Assembly (NCBI RefSeq): GCF_026151205.1
Contig: NC_087080.1
Location: forward strand, 5,063,096-5,127,095
Reading direction: 5' to 3'
DNA length: 64,000 nucleotides
Source of the DNA: Bolinopsis microptera
Taxonomy: Eukaryota; Ctenophora; Tentaculata; Lobata; Bolinopsidae
Positions 13,301-24,512 of this stretch are shown here, piece after piece. Position numbers and translations under genes: made by a program. Each line of letters starts with the position of its first letter. Position 1 is the stretch's first letter. The notes beneath the pieces are model-generated. The model did no database searches, was not told the origin of the DNA, and worked only from the letters and a program-made list of their open reading frames with translations.

Positions 13301-15649
13301 AACCTGAGTGACTATTGGAAAGAATTAATTTCCACGATAAAATTCTCCGTTTCAAATAGCTATAATTCTTGAGACAAATGATAAATCTCTTTATTTTAGA
13401 AATTCAATCTGTCTGACGCAAGATATGTAGAAGCACTTGATACACTGCAATACCAGTGTTTATCATGCGTTAACATTAGACCATATAGGGGTAACTCTTT
13501 ACATTAAAATACCAATAACATAGATGTCGAGAGAGCCGTGATGCTCCCTACTGAACACTACAAAAGACCAATAAAGCAATAAGTCATATCTTCAAACTAA
13601 ATACTCTCATTCACACACGTCAGAATAGGCTATTGACACAAATGTTTAATGTCATTCGCACATTGTACAAGTGCACCCAAAGCCACGTCAAGAAATTCCA
13701 AGAATGCCAGATATATATCATGATTCAATAGAAACTATCACTATCATATAAGTGCACAAACTTCTCTCTGTTCATTTGTAGGGCGGTCGTTTTCGCATTT
13801 ATACAGAATAACACAGTGGCCCCGACATTATGCCTCATAAAGTACTAACACTATTACTCTTGTAAACCTTGTCTTTTAAAACTCTTTTCAGACTTCAGTG
13901 ACAACTCATTGTGCTTCTCTAATCTCTATTATATACAATGTTTATAGTACACACTACACTACGTTATTGTGTGTAAATGACAGTCAATATATATATGTTA
14001 AAGTTACTAAACACACACACACACACACACACAGTAGTGTACATCTAATGTAATGATATGCAATCAGCTCTGTTGATGTATGCAATCATGCAGTGTTGTT
14101 TTGACAACAATAACAATTACATAATTGGCTTACACTAAGTGTTAGTTCATGTCGGTATTCTGGGAGAATTTGGGAGTTGTGACGGTCATCATCTCGTAAC
14201 TCCAGATTGACTTAAGCGTGATCAGAGTGAAACGATGATGTCAATATTTTGTACATTATAATATTGTACATTGTATACACTATACAGGCTGTGTTACAGT
14301 GAGCTGTGTTACTCAATCAGGAATAAGTGTTGTACTGAGATACTCATTTCATATCCTGGATTCACGGATGGCGGTGTAACTGTACACCAATACAAGGTGA
14401 TCATTGGTCTAATGTGTATTTTAGTACTGGAGGGTAATGTAAATTCGCTTAGATGCTTGACTACTGACTAGTTGATGATATCCATGCAATTGTAGTTAGT
14501 TACGCAGAGTGGAGATCTGCAGTAATCAAGTAAAGTTCAGAGCCCATCGCCTTGCAAAGCTTTACATGATATAATGGCAAAAGTTCTGTAAGAAAGCAGC
14601 GCTTTCATACTCTGGTTTAATCAGATGTTTTGTGCATGTTTCTCTCACATGACACGGTAATCCTAAACCAGTTCGTATCTAATCAGATAATGAAGGGGCC
14701 TATTATACACTGCAGAAACAGTGGCATATGTTATCTCTCATACCAGACGATACAGTACGCGTGAATATAAGAAATAAGAAGTTGAACTAGCACTGGTGAT
14801 CCAAAATTATAAGCACTAAACAGTATCATTTGAAAGGAGATTTCAGGCTAATTTAACTTACCGTGAGGGGAGAATATGCGCAGGTTTATAGGAATGTCAG
14901 AAATACCCTTGTTACTACCAGTCATCCTGTCTGTTTCTGCTTCTATCTCTTTTCTTATCTCGTCAAAGTCTGTGAATTTCTTACCCTTTGCGTGGAGAAA
15001 CTCACCCCATTCTGAAAAAAAAATGTGCGTTTAGTTTCAAATTCATATCAAATGTTTATCTAGTACCGTTTATCGAATTTATGGATTTTTAGTATCATTA
15101 CGATGTAAAATATGCAATTGGTTACTAAAATAACTTTAAATGACATGAGGATCATTTAAATGATAAAATGTGTTACTTATTTCAGATCAAGTGGTATCGG
15201 CTAGGAGTATAATTAATATTTACTGACCTCCTTTCTCAACAAAGTTGAGCTGCAAAATGAGAGGTCTACGAGTACATATACCAGTACCACGTGGCAGGAA
15301 ATCTCTGTAAATAATTGTTATTAAAAGGTTGGTTTGTATCAGTCTATCAAAATATCATATTTAGTTTGGTTGTGCGAAATAAAAATATGACGTACTAAAC
15401 TCTAATCTAAAGAGAAATCTCAATTAGTAGTTTCGTTTCAGTTCAAAAGAAGTAATTTAGTTTAAGTTAAAAAGGAGCAGCATACTTTCCCACACAGTTC
15501 TCAAGGACACTACTTTTACCAGCAGATTGTCCACCAACTACAGCGATCTGAGGCAAGTCAATGACGGAGTTCATTCCAACTTGCGTGAATGCATCTTGCA
15601 CCTTGTTGACAATGGGAATGAGGGCTTCCATCCCAACATTCCCAGACAT
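4385..15649 (-). CDS. DNM: Classical dynamin (GTPase), 15 coding exons, 3' end beyond the window
   Basis: Dynamin polymerises around necks of endocytic pits and uses GTP hydrolysis to cut vesicles from the plasma membrane. Exons: 15486-15649, 15228-15304, 14862-15011, 13156-13242, 12285-12401, 11102-11200, 10366-10526, 10072-10226, 9731-9866, 9438-9599, 9121-9228, 8871-8965, 8708-8765, 4696-4809, 4385-4519. Junctions are GT-AG and the phases join without a break for 606 codons. The start [10 protein letters not shown] matches dynamin N-termini. Visible motifs are GGQSAGKS (residues 39-46), [26 protein letters not shown], the stalk, [10 protein letters not shown], and the PH start KKGWLSTSN with REYWFVL. 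The PH domain makes this a classical dynamin rather than a DRP. An acidic run of six Glu lies in the PH domain. The rest of the PH domain, GED and proline-rich tail (about 250 residues) are not visible. The donor after 4385 (GTCTCA) is weak, so that boundary is least certain. Confidence 0.93.
4823..8707. other. Long dynamin intron, mostly featureless
   Basis: This 3.9-kb intron separates the linker exon (8708-8765) from the first PH exon. It is AT-rich; the short open frames in it lack protein-like composition. I found no conserved element. Confidence 0.6.
9264..9305. repeat. Near-perfect 42-bp palindrome in a dynamin intron
   Basis: Arms reading ATTACCAGAAAAAATTCTAG and its near-exact complement meet with almost no loop. 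It could form a hairpin or cruciform. Confidence 0.75.
11553..11617. repeat. Three copies of a ~23-bp tandem repeat
   Basis: The unit contains ACTGTAAGGAGTATACCA, in the dynamin intron between exons 11102-11200 and 12285-12401. Confidence 0.8.
14011..14033. repeat. (AC)n microsatellite
   Basis: About eleven AC dinucleotides in a dynamin intron. Confidence 0.95.
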
Positions 15650-15936
15650 TTTACAAGCCTTGCTGTTTGAAATGGGTAGTCAGATTGTTTGTGTCGTTGA
15701 ATTTTGATAATTCGAAAAGGTTAAATACTACAGCATAAACCCGTAGCATAAACCCGATATAAAAAAACTAAGATTTGAGAGATTTTCTTCAGTGGAAATT
15801 GCTGAGATCAATAAAAGTAAGTCGGTTAAAAATCATTTTTTTATAACGTTTTTAAATCACATAACGTTTAATATCATTTCAATCCATTGACATAATGTAA
15901 AGCTAATCTAATACTGAATACAATCAATAAAGTTTG

Positions 15937-16312
15937 AGTAAACTGATATAAACCAAAGTAAAAACACTTATCAAAAATGAAGCAAGCTAAAAAACACAGG
16001 AATAAATTAGATCCGGAATCAATAACAATTTAAAAGCACTGTTGTGCTTGTAGCAATGACTTACCCTATCTGCCAGCCCTTATTCTGGACGGCCCTAATT
16101 GGTGCCTTAAAGCTGATTAGAGTAAGCATCTCAGCAACCGAACTAGGTCTGGAAGAATAAGGGCGGACAAGGTAAGCAGCCCATCCAAATAAGATATAGA
16201 CATTAAAAACTATTTCATTCAAAAATTAAAAATCAAGTAAAACATGTAGTAATAAATTAATTATAGCAATAATTTACGCTATCTGCCGGCCGTTACTTTT
16301 GCCGGCCAGGAC
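15937..16312. repeat. Duplicated SDR flank and short related inverted repeats
   Basis: The sequence from 15937 (GAGTAAACTGATATAAA) matches 17600-17740 with moderate divergence, marking the duplicated SDR unit. ATCTGCC blocks at 16073 and 16281 and an 11-bp inverted repeat around GCCCTTATTCT suggest a degraded MITE. Confidence 0.5.
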
Positions 16313-16330
16313 TTCATGCTATACATATCT

Positions 16331-17257
16331 TTAATCAGCTCGTATCTTCTTGAAGGTTTTCATGGTGGCAGTACCAAGAACATCACAGTACTTTCTGTAG
16401 GCTTTGGTTGACATTAAGTGCTCAGGTAAAAAGAAGAAGTTGGTAATTTTAGGCAAGATAAGTTGCTCTCTCTCCTCTTGGGTTCCGATAATTACCTGAT
16501 CAGCAACCCACTCAGGCTCCAGGAGGGGGAAAACAGAGGGCCATCTAGCTTGGGTATTATTGAACATGCCTGTCTTGGTGATATGAGGGTGGACAGTTGT
16601 AAATTTCACATTACTTTTACCCAGGAAATCCATCTCACTCAGCATTGCCTGTGAGAGACCTCTGACAGCAAATTTTGAGCAGCAATAATCAGCAAGAAGA
16701 GGACCTGCAACCATCCCAGCCAAGGATGAGATGTTGATAATGTGGCCGTAGTTCTCCAACATTTCTTTAAATACCAATTTTTGAAGATATATGACACCAA
16801 GTACGTTCACCTTGATGACCTTCTCCATCAGCTGTACAGATTCTTCTTCAAAAGATTTTCCAATCACGATACCAGCTATGTTAAAGAGGTATGAGATGTG
16901 TTTGTCTGGTACATTTTCCTTGATCTGTCTTCCCAATTCAACAATATTTTCATTCTCTCCAACATCACATGTGTATGTGTAGATAGTGCAGTTTCCTCCT
17001 TTGGCTCTCAAGTCAGCTGCTGACTGCTCATTCAACGTTTGGTTGATATCAACACAGTGGAGGATATTGCCATCTTTTGCAAGACGTTCAGTAACCAGCT
17101 TTCCTATTCCTTGTCCAGAACCAGTAATAAGGATATTCTCATTACAGATATTCTTGCGAGGACGACATCTAAAGATGGCATAAAATGTCTCTTTAGCAAA
17201 ATCCACAGCCCAGAACAAAAGAAAAGACGAGATCTCAATAATGTCAGCTAGCAACAT
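16331..17257 (-). CDS. Short-chain dehydrogenase/reductase, SDR16C/17-beta-HSD11-like, copy A (308 aa, intronless)
   Basis: Probable membrane-anchored NAD(P)-dependent oxidoreductase of a lipid alcohol, retinoid or steroid. The first 28 residues form a hydrophobic anchor, as in RDH10 and HSD17B11 relatives. The Rossmann motif TGSGQGIG is at 45-52, Asp70 follows beta-2 (favouring NAD), NIAG at 126-129 replaces the usual NNAG, and Asn151, Ser178, Tyr191 and Lys195 form the catalytic set. Length is usual for the family. There is no intron, unlike the neighbouring genes, which suggests a retrocopy origin before tandem duplication. It sits about 680 bp upstream of the dynamin start on the same strand. 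The substrate cannot be told from sequence. Confidence 0.9.
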   Translation of the reverse strand: MLLADIIEISSFLLFWAVDFAKETFYAIFRCRPRKNICNENILITGSGQGIGKLVTERLAKDGNILHCVDINQTLNEQSAADLRAKGGNCTIYTYTCDVGENENIVELGRQIKENVPDKHISYLFNIAGIVIGKSFEEESVQLMEKVIKVNVLGVIYLQKLVFKEMLENYGHIINISSLAGMVAGPLLADYCCSKFAVRGLSQAMLSEMDFLGKSNVKFTTVHPHITKTGMFNNTQARWPSVFPLLEPEWVADQVIIGTQEEREQLILPKITNFFFLPEHLMSTKAYRKYCDVLGTATMKTFKKIRAD

Positions 17258-17258
17258 C

Positions 17259-17352
17259 CTGAATGAATGATTATAAAGATATCGAGTTTCAATGAATGAT
17301 TATAAAAATATCGAGTTCCAATGACTGATTATATAGTTATTGAGTTTCAATG
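17259..17352. repeat. Three ~35-bp tandem repeats just upstream of SDR copy A
   Basis: The unit contains AATGATTATAAA and TATCGAGTTTCAAT and abuts the start codon of copy A. The same place in copy B lacks the array, so the promoter regions of the two genes differ. Confidence 0.75.
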
Positions 17353-17927
17353 CAAGGGCTACAAGTACAATCATCTTGATGCAACTGTTCTAGGGACTTT
17401 TTCATACATAATTTCTTAAAGCAATTTCAGGACTGCTCATAAACTGATAAAGTGAAAAAATCCCACAGATTATAAAAGTTTTAAATCACATTATATTAAT
17501 AACTATAAATGTGAACTAGCATTAAAATGCTATTTCTACATGTAACATAATTTAAAGCTAATATTAATAATAAATAACCCAAGTTTTTAGTTTTATTATG
17601 AGTAAACTGATATAAAAACACTTATTAGAAACGAGGCAAGCTTATAAATCACATACACTGAAACAAATTATATGGAATCATTAACGATTTAAAAACATTG
17701 TTTTGCTTATAGCAATAATTTAAACATGTAATAATAAATTAACTCTTTTAAAGCATTCATATGAAATAGGCATATGTTAATACCATAGCAGACGTGATAA
17801 TATTACCATTGAAAATATGGAAATTTCAGACAAACCTAAACTTATGCAACTTTGGGGTGTCACGTTTGTGAATCGGTAGTCAAACTGCTGATGAACCTGC
17901 TCCTATTTCATTTAATGCCACATATCT

Positions 17928-18854
17928 TTAATCGGCTCTTATCTTCTTGAAGGTTTTCATCAAACCAGTGCCAAGAAGATCACAATACTTTCTGTACACT
18001 TTGGTTGACATTATGTGCTCAGGTAAAAAGAAGACATTGGCGACCTTTGGCAGGATAAGTTGCTCTCTCTCCTCTTGGGTTCCAATGACGATTTGATCAG
18101 CAACCCATTCTGGCTCCAGGAGGGGGAATACAGAGGGCCATCTAGCTTGGGTATTGTTGAACATACCTGTCTTCGTAATGTGTGGGTGGACAGATGTAAA
18201 TTTCACATTACTTTTACCAAGGAAATCCATCTCACTGAGCATTGCCTGTGTGAGACCTCTGACAGCAAATTTTGAGCAGCAATAATCAGCAAGAAGAGGA
18301 CCTGCAATAATCCCACCCAATGAAGAGATACTGATGATGTGGCCGTAGTTCTCCAACATTTCTTTGAATACCAATTTTTGAAGATATATGACACCAAGTA
18401 CGTTCACCTTGATGACCTTCTCCATCAGCTGTACAGATTCTTCTTCAAAAGATTTTCCAATCACGATACCAGCTATGTTAAAGAGATATGAGATATGTTT
18501 GTCTGGTACATTTTCCTTGATCTGTCTTCCCAATTCAACAATATTTTCATTCTCTCCAACATCACATGTGTATGTGTAGATAGTGCAGTTTCCTCCTTTG
18601 GCTCTCAAGTCAGCTGCTGACTGCTCATTCAACGTTTGGTTGATATCAACACAGTGGAGGATATTGCCATCTTTTGCAAGACGTTCAGTAACCAGCTTTC
18701 CTATTCCTTGTCCAGAACCAGTAATAAGGATATTCTCATTACAGATATACTTGCGAGGACGACATCTAAAGATGGCATAAAATGTCTCCTTAGCAAAATC
18801 CAAAGCCCAGAACAAAAGGAAAGACGAGATCTCAACAATGTCAGCTAGCAACAT
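17928..18854 (-). CDS. Short-chain dehydrogenase/reductase, SDR16C-like, copy B (308 aa, intronless)
   Basis: This is the tandem duplicate of copy A, exactly 1597 bp away and of equal length. It has the same N-terminal anchor, TGSGQGIG motif, NIAG, Asn151, Ser178, Tyr191 and Lys195, so it should be an active enzyme. Residues 37 to about 170 are identical to copy A. Differences cluster at the extreme N-terminus (V7, L18, Y36) and after residue 174 (SISSLGGII, RGLTQ, ADQIVIG, PKVANVFF, LGTGLMK). These may alter substrate range, because the C-terminal part of SDRs forms the substrate pocket. Intergenic sequence on both sides shows related blocks, so the duplicated unit was larger than the ORF. 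Confidence 0.9.
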   Translation of the reverse strand: MLLADIVEISSFLLFWALDFAKETFYAIFRCRPRKYICNENILITGSGQGIGKLVTERLAKDGNILHCVDINQTLNEQSAADLRAKGGNCTIYTYTCDVGENENIVELGRQIKENVPDKHISYLFNIAGIVIGKSFEEESVQLMEKVIKVNVLGVIYLQKLVFKEMLENYGHIISISSLGGIIAGPLLADYCCSKFAVRGLTQAMLSEMDFLGKSNVKFTSVHPHITKTGMFNNTQARWPSVFPLLEPEWVADQIVIGTQEEREQLILPKVANVFFLPEHIMSTKVYRKYCDLLGTGLMKTFKKIRAD

Positions 18855-19004
18855 CCTGAAAATGGATGCTTGTAATAATATTGAGTTAGACTATGCAGCC
18901 CCCAGTGAAGAAGGTAACAATTTTCATGAAGAGGGCTATAACCAACTTGATACAACCGCGCCGGTGAAGAAAGCTTGAAATTTTTGTAACTATTTTAACT
19001 TTAC

Positions 19005-20990
19005 GGTGTAAGATTAGATTAGATTAGATTAAGAATAATATAATAATAATTACAACATTTATAAACCGCCTTATAGCTAAATCATATAACTCGATATAAT
19101 TTAATCCTGGAGATAAACTCCAGTGCTTTCTAAAGCGGCTCTTACATTAACTGAGCTTAGTTTAATTGAAAATTAGACATGACAAGTTCATTTTACCTAT
19201 GTAAATGCAAAATCAATCAAATGCTAGAGAAAAGAAGTATGTTTTAAGTTTGGTCTTGAAAGATGTAACTGACTCAGCTGATCTTATGTCGTATGGCAAG
19301 GAATTAAATACTTTAACTGCACAGTGACTAAAAGCTTTCTCTGTGTTTACATAGTTAGGAGAGGGCGGAAAACTAAGGTAAAAATAATCATTATCAAGAC
19401 GTACATTTTTAAAACTTTGCTGCCTAGGAAATATCAACTCTTTTAAGTAAGGAGGAGCTATATTATTTAAACACTTGTAGGCAAGTAGGGCAATCTTAAA
19501 ATCTATTCTAAATCTAACTGGTAAAAAATGAACTTTCTTAAGTAGTGGAGTAGTGTGTGCCTTTCTTCCTCTCCCGAAAATAAATCTTACAGCAGAATTT
19601 TGCACCTTCTGTAAACGACTTAAATCATAAGAGCTCAGTCCAAAATATACGCTATTGCAATAATCAATTCTAGAGAGTACTAGAGCATGAACAAGCTGAA
19701 TCTTAAGGTTAAAAGACAGTTTTGATGCAATAAACCACAAATTTCTGATCTGAATATTACATGCTTGAACCACTGACGTAATCTGATCACTCATTGAAAG
19801 ATAACTGTCCAAATACAGCCCAAGACTCTTCACAGTTCCACTAACAACATGTGGCTCTTGATCCTTAACAATCTGTAGAGAGGCTGGAATATTTTTTGAG
19901 TCAAATTTAGAGGATATAACGATGACTTCAGTCTTAGAAGAATTCAGTTGAAGGAAATTGTTTGTCATCCATTTCTTGATATCAGACATACAGTGTTCCA
20001 TATTGTGCTCTAGCTGTGATGGGTCATCAGAATCAAGAGTGAAATACAGCTGGGTGTCATCAGCATACAAATGAATACAGCACCCATGCATACTTGCAAT
20101 GTTCTCAAGATCTTTGGTGTACAATATGAATAGCAGGGGGCCAAGGATTGAACCTTGTGGCACACCTATCTCAAGAACAGTTGATGAGGAAGACGAATCC
20201 TTGACTTTGACACAAAATGAACGGTTAGCCAAGTAGGACCTGATCCATGTAAGAGCAATGCCTGTAATGCCATAAGCAGATCTTAGCTTCTTGATTAATC
20301 TTGGGTGATTGACAGTATCAAAGGCAGCACTCAAATCTAGAAGTAAAAGAACAACTTTAGTTTTCTTGTCAATAGTTATCAAGATGTCGTTATGGATTCT
20401 GGTTGTTGCAGTTTCACAGCTATGAAACTTCCTATAGCCGGACTGAACTTTAGAAAGCAAGTTGTTATCCTCAAGATAACTGGTGAGCTGTATAGATACA
20501 CACTTCTCAATGATTTTTGACAAGAATGAGAGATTGCTAATAGGCCTATAGTTAGATAGAGATTCACCGTCAAGGCCACGTTTCTTCAAACTTGGACGAA
20601 TGAGAGCCTCCTTAAGTTTTATAGGAAACTCACCTTTAACTAATGATTCATTAACTATAAATGAGATCAGAGGAAGGAGTTCTGGGAGACACTTGATGAG
20701 AATCTTTGTAGGTATGGGGTCAAGATCACAGAATTTGTTGGACATATTCTTTATGATGCTTACTAGTTCTTCATCAGACACATGACGGAATTGTACTATC
20801 TTTGGACTAATGACATAAACATCATCACTAGTTTTAAACATTCTTTCTGATTTCCTCATTATCAGAACTGTGAACATTTCACAGCCTTTGTCATTAAAAA
20901 AACAAACAAATTCTATAACTAACATAATTGTCATAATTTATTTACATATAAAAAAGTTTAAAAAGTTAAAAACCGTTAATTTAAAAAATA
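19005..20990 (-). mobile_element. CR1/L2-like LINE copy with short tandem 3' tail
   Basis: The element ends downstream of its stop in repeated ATTAG units (19013-19031), the kind of short microsatellite tail typical of CR1/L2 elements. Its 5' truncation point is near 20940-20990, where an oppositely oriented LINE fragment begins. Confidence 0.7.
19213..20934 (-). CDS. CR1/L2-like LINE reverse transcriptase, 5'-truncated element (573 aa open)
   Basis: An open RT frame of a non-LTR retrotransposon. It shows the finger motif NYRPISNLSFLSKIIEKC, the catalytic FDTVNHPRL, GVPQGSILGPLLF, the active site YADDTQLYF, and the thumb and C-terminal region ending SFKTKLKTYFFSLAF, as in CR1/L2/Jockey-group elements. 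The endonuclease that should precede it is absent, so the copy is 5'-truncated, as is usual for incomplete reverse transcription. The RT domain itself is intact, so the copy is not old. The first 30 or so residues look like flank rather than LINE. Confidence 0.88.
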   Translation of the reverse strand: MTIMLVIEFVCFFNDKGCEMFTVLIMRKSERMFKTSDDVYVISPKIVQFRHVSDEELVSIIKNMSNKFCDLDPIPTKILIKCLPELLPLISFIVNESLVKGEFPIKLKEALIRPSLKKRGLDGESLSNYRPISNLSFLSKIIEKCVSIQLTSYLEDNNLLSKVQSGYRKFHSCETATTRIHNDILITIDKKTKVVLLLLDLSAAFDTVNHPRLIKKLRSAYGITGIALTWIRSYLANRSFCVKVKDSSSSSTVLEIGVPQGSILGPLLFILYTKDLENIASMHGCCIHLYADDTQLYFTLDSDDPSQLEHNMEHCMSDIKKWMTNNFLQLNSSKTEVIVISSKFDSKNIPASLQIVKDQEPHVVSGTVKSLGLYLDSYLSMSDQITSVVQACNIQIRNLWFIASKLSFNLKIQLVHALVLSRIDYCNSVYFGLSSYDLSRLQKVQNSAVRFIFGRGRKAHTTPLLKKVHFLPVRFRIDFKIALLAYKCLNNIAPPYLKELIFPRQQSFKNVRLDNDYFYLSFPPSPNYVNTEKAFSHCAVKVFNSLPYDIRSAESVTSFKTKLKTYFFSLAFD

Positions 20991-20999
20991 AATAAATAA

Positions 21000-21430
21000 A
21001 GTTTAATCCTAGCAAATGCAAAATAATGCATGTTCCATTTAATAAAAATCCCCTTCAAGAATATGTATTTAGTGGTGTTACACTTGAATGTATTGAAGCA
21101 GAGAAAGATCTTGGAGTTTTAACTTCTTCAGATTTGAAATGGTCGAAACATATTAAAAGTTGTATTAGTAAAGCAAACAGTATGATTGTATGGGTTACAA
21201 GGAATCTCATTATAAGAGAAATTAATGTTATGAGAAATGTTTATAAAACTATAATAAGACCCCACTTGGAGTATTGTGCTCAGTTGTGGTCTCCACCTGC
21301 CTGCCATGGGAATTGGGCTACTATCATTGAACTGGAAAATGTCCAGAGAAGGTTCACACGCCTTATTGATGATATTGGAACACTTCCTTACAGTGAAAGG
21401 TTAAGCTTAGAGAACACGATTCAGGTTTGA
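21000..21430 (+). pseudogene. CR1-like LINE reverse transcriptase C-terminal fragment
   Basis: The frame begins KFNPSKCKIMHVPF, the conserved block just after the RT palm, and continues with EKDLGVL, SDLKWSKHI, RPHLEYCAQLWSP and ENVQRRFTR. It stops before the usual C-terminus. The catalytic YADD part is missing on the left, so this is a double-truncated fossil. It is a different family from the LINE on its left and lies tail-away from it. Confidence 0.85.
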
Positions 21431-22940
21431 TCTGCTACGAAACACACTCATCGCACTCAGGGGAATCAGAGGAGGACAAACGTCAAACAGCCCAGCATCT
21501 TGGACTGAATGACATATCCTTCAATCTTATTCCTCAGAAGACGAGCTATGAGGTCTCCTAAATTTGCCTATGTAAATTTTGTACATGATTTATTGTAGCT
21601 TATAAATTGTGTACAATTTATCGGACAAAATGATTCCAGGGGGAGTCCCAACCCACCGCTTTGACGGGTATTTGATGCGCCTTTCACAAGCAAGAGCCAC
21701 TTTGGTCTACTTGCTGTGAGGTGTCTCAGATATATGGTTTGGGGGTCCCCCTACAAATTTTTTAAAATCTTAGAGATCAAGCACTCTTCTTACTTTGAGT
21801 CAATATAAAGATATTATATACACAAAAGATATTATAATTCGCAAATTGAGAAAAGACAATGTTTTTTTGAGAAAAGACAATTTTTTGAGAAAAGACAATT
21901 TTATTATTTATCACCAATTCAATACATAATCAATAAATATATATCCGAATAAATTTGAGTTAAAATTAAATGATACAAGTATGCTAGCAGCTAGCGCGCT
22001 TGTATTTGATAAATATTCACGCTGTTAAAATGGGTTTTACCACACCGCCACTCACATTAGCACAGTTGGTGAACGGACCCAGGCGCTGTTAAGCTTTTAT
22101 GAGCCCTGGTTGACTGCTGAGAGTGGCGACGGGTCTGACATTAATTTTATCTTAGTTTAACCTATTTTCTAATAAAATTTTTTTTTATTAGCAGTGCAAT
22201 CAATTCATATGATATAATTATAAGAATATAAAAGTATGTCACACCTATTTAACTGTTACGTTTGAGTAGTCGTGCCATGGCTAAATCTAACTAGGACCAG
22301 TGGTGTTTTAGTTTTGAGTTATAATTATATGATTTTATGCGATATTTAAGTTACAGCTGCTCGCAATATATTATTGCTTAAAACTTGTTAAATATGCTCA
22401 CTATACGCTTAATTTTAGATACCGTATGTATATGCACATATCAGCTCATAATACCAAATAACAATAATAAATAAATTAAAAGCATGAAGAGGTCCTAAAC
22501 CAATTCAAGCATGACACCAGGTTGAATACATTGTCATCGGAAGCTGCAAGCTTATTAACGTTAATAATAATGGTGCAATAGTTTGAGACAATAGTTTGAG
22601 ACAAACACAATGGTTATCTTTGGTTTCATCCTTATGCAGATAAAAGTTTTATAAATCTTTACTCCACTGGGAAGTATGAATAAATTAAATTATTTAATGT
22701 TGTTGTTATTCATGATTAATATTTGATAAATTAGAAAAGAATGAATAAATTACATTCAATTTCAGCAATGGCCAATTGGCTGACTATAAGGTCATGGCCT
22801 GAACAAACAATTTTTTTAAATAGTCAAGTGATGCTAAAGCAGAGCACAAATGTGTAATATGTTTATAGATTAAAAACTGATTCATGTGATGCATTACGCA
22901 GAGCACAGATAAAAATACTGATTCAATGATTAAAATTATA
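21431..22940. other. Intergenic sequence
   Basis: AT-rich DNA with no convincing gene. It holds a short array of about four TTTTTTGAGAAAAGACAA units at 21845-21902; I see nothing else I can support. Confidence 0.5.
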
Positions 22941-22945
22941 GTTAC

Positions 22946-23030
22946 TGGGCCGTGCTCAGCCTGTCATTCCGCCTAATCTCTATTCGTTGTTTATCAACAT
23001 TAAAGCCTGGGGTCCTCAGGTAACTATCCA
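22946..23030 (+). repeat. Dispersed ~80-bp repeat, copy 1
   Basis: It begins ACTGGGCCGTGCTCAGCCTG and continues through TCATTCCGCC to CAGGTAA. A second copy with few differences lies at 40085-40165, so this is an interspersed repeat of unknown class. Confidence 0.75.
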
Positions 23031-23142
23031 CGAACCCCGATGGGAAGGTTCTTGCGCGCCACCAACCCCCATCGATTTTGGCAACCATATATTGCTTGCC
23101 AAAATTTCCCGTGCTTTGCAGTTTCTATAGGGGGTAATTAGG

Positions 23143-23585
23143 TATAAACTTCAGTACAGCTGTACTTACACTCACATTCACAAGCATGCAAGCTCACCTG
23201 GTCCGATGAGTTACGTGACCTCAGGCTCACAATCACGTGACCTCAGACTCATAATCACTTGACCTCAGACCCAATTAATTGGGTTCTGGCCTGGTTAGCC
23301 CCTTGTCACCCGATTTTGAGGTGACGTACGACACCTCATTAAACAAATCAATTAACGAGTTGTGTTTTCTTTGTAGCGCGATGCGTTACTGTGCCGCGCC
23401 GCGCACTCAATGAGGCTTCTCACAGGCTAGATCTGAGATCGGCAAGATGCACTATTGTGCCGCGCCGAGCTGCCATGAATTGACATCGTCAATTAATGTT
23501 TTCTGTTTCTCGCTAGGCTTATTGGATTAGGTGAGCTTGCATGCTTGTGAATGTGAGTGTAAGTACAGCTGTATTGTAGTTTATA
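23143..23585. mobile_element. Foldback element / MITE with 57-bp inverted arms
   Basis: Arms 23143-23199 and 23529-23585 are reverse complements, with a perfect core of 45 bp and two mismatches outside it. The core starts TACAGCTGTACTTACACTCA. The 329-bp interior contains three spaced TGACCTCA units (23217-23270) and two GTGCCGCGCCG blocks. I found no convincing target-site duplication, so the class is undecided. Confidence 0.75.
23217..23275 (+). repeat. Three ~23-bp units around TGACCTCA
   Basis: Units of the form GTGACCTCAGACTCATAATC repeat three times inside the foldback element. TGACCT resembles a nuclear-receptor half-site; any binding is speculation. Confidence 0.6.
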
Positions 23586-24294
23586 TGTATTACCGTGAGG
23601 CGGGCGCGCACTACTGCAAGCGCAAGGGCTCGGGATTGAGCAATAGTTGTAGGTTTACAACCTACCAGGACGCGCGCCGAGTTGGACTCGTCGACAGTCC
23701 TGTATATGGAACAGATATTTTACGAGTATCACCCGTTAAAGCAATAGTTGTATCACGTCGTGACCCCCACTGTCGTTTCACTATAGTGTATAGAGTTTCT
23801 ACGGGTACGATATAGATACACTTACAGGGGGAGCCGAGCACTCGAGCACTTGCCATTTCGAAAAGTGAAAAGAAAGCAGCGCGCGCTACTTCGAGGAAAT
23901 TTAATTTTAGACGAGTAACATCCGTCAATAAAATTACAAATCTTTGATTATAATTAACCTATTAGAACAAAGATAAACCATTTTTCATCATCATAATAAA
24001 TTGGATAATCAACGACTACAATACAACAAATGCAGTTTTTCAATTCTGTTTCATTTCAATTTTATGACAACCCATTGAATTCAAAATCCTGGATACTTGG
24101 GGGGAAAGAGTAACTTAAAACCTAAACTAAAAAACTTTTAGCACGCACTTCCAAAAAACTAATCATAGATTGTCTCAATAATAATATCTACTTGGCAATT
24201 CAAGTAAAAATCGGCTGGTTATCAAATAAAGGGGGGGGTGTCACGTCCGTCTATGTCCGCTTGTCTCATACAATCCAAAAAGGACAGGACATAG

Positions 24295-24364
24295 GCGGAC
24301 ATAGGCGGACATAGACGGACATAGGCGGACTTAGACGGACATAGGCGGACATAGGCGGACATAA
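24295..24364 (+). repeat. 10-bp minisatellite, unit CGGACATAGG
   Basis: About seven units, some as CGGACATAGA. The related GTCCGCCAAT / GTCCGTC array at 25826-25930 is in the opposite sense, so the two arrays form an inverted pair inside the element. Confidence 0.9.
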
Positions 24365-24512
24365 TGGACACCTAAATTGCTAAATAAAATGTTCAATTTT
24401 TGCTGTTATAGGGGGATCATGTTTTTTGTCCGTTCGGTACCCTATATTTTCAAAACGGACAAAAAAAAGAGCGGACAAAAACGGACAAAAATGGAAATAA
24501 CATTTAGATGCT

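Noticed and set aside
23531-23928. Overlapping open frames on both strands beside the foldback element
   Set aside because: They run through the inverted arm and GC-rich flank; no domain or exon signals support a gene.
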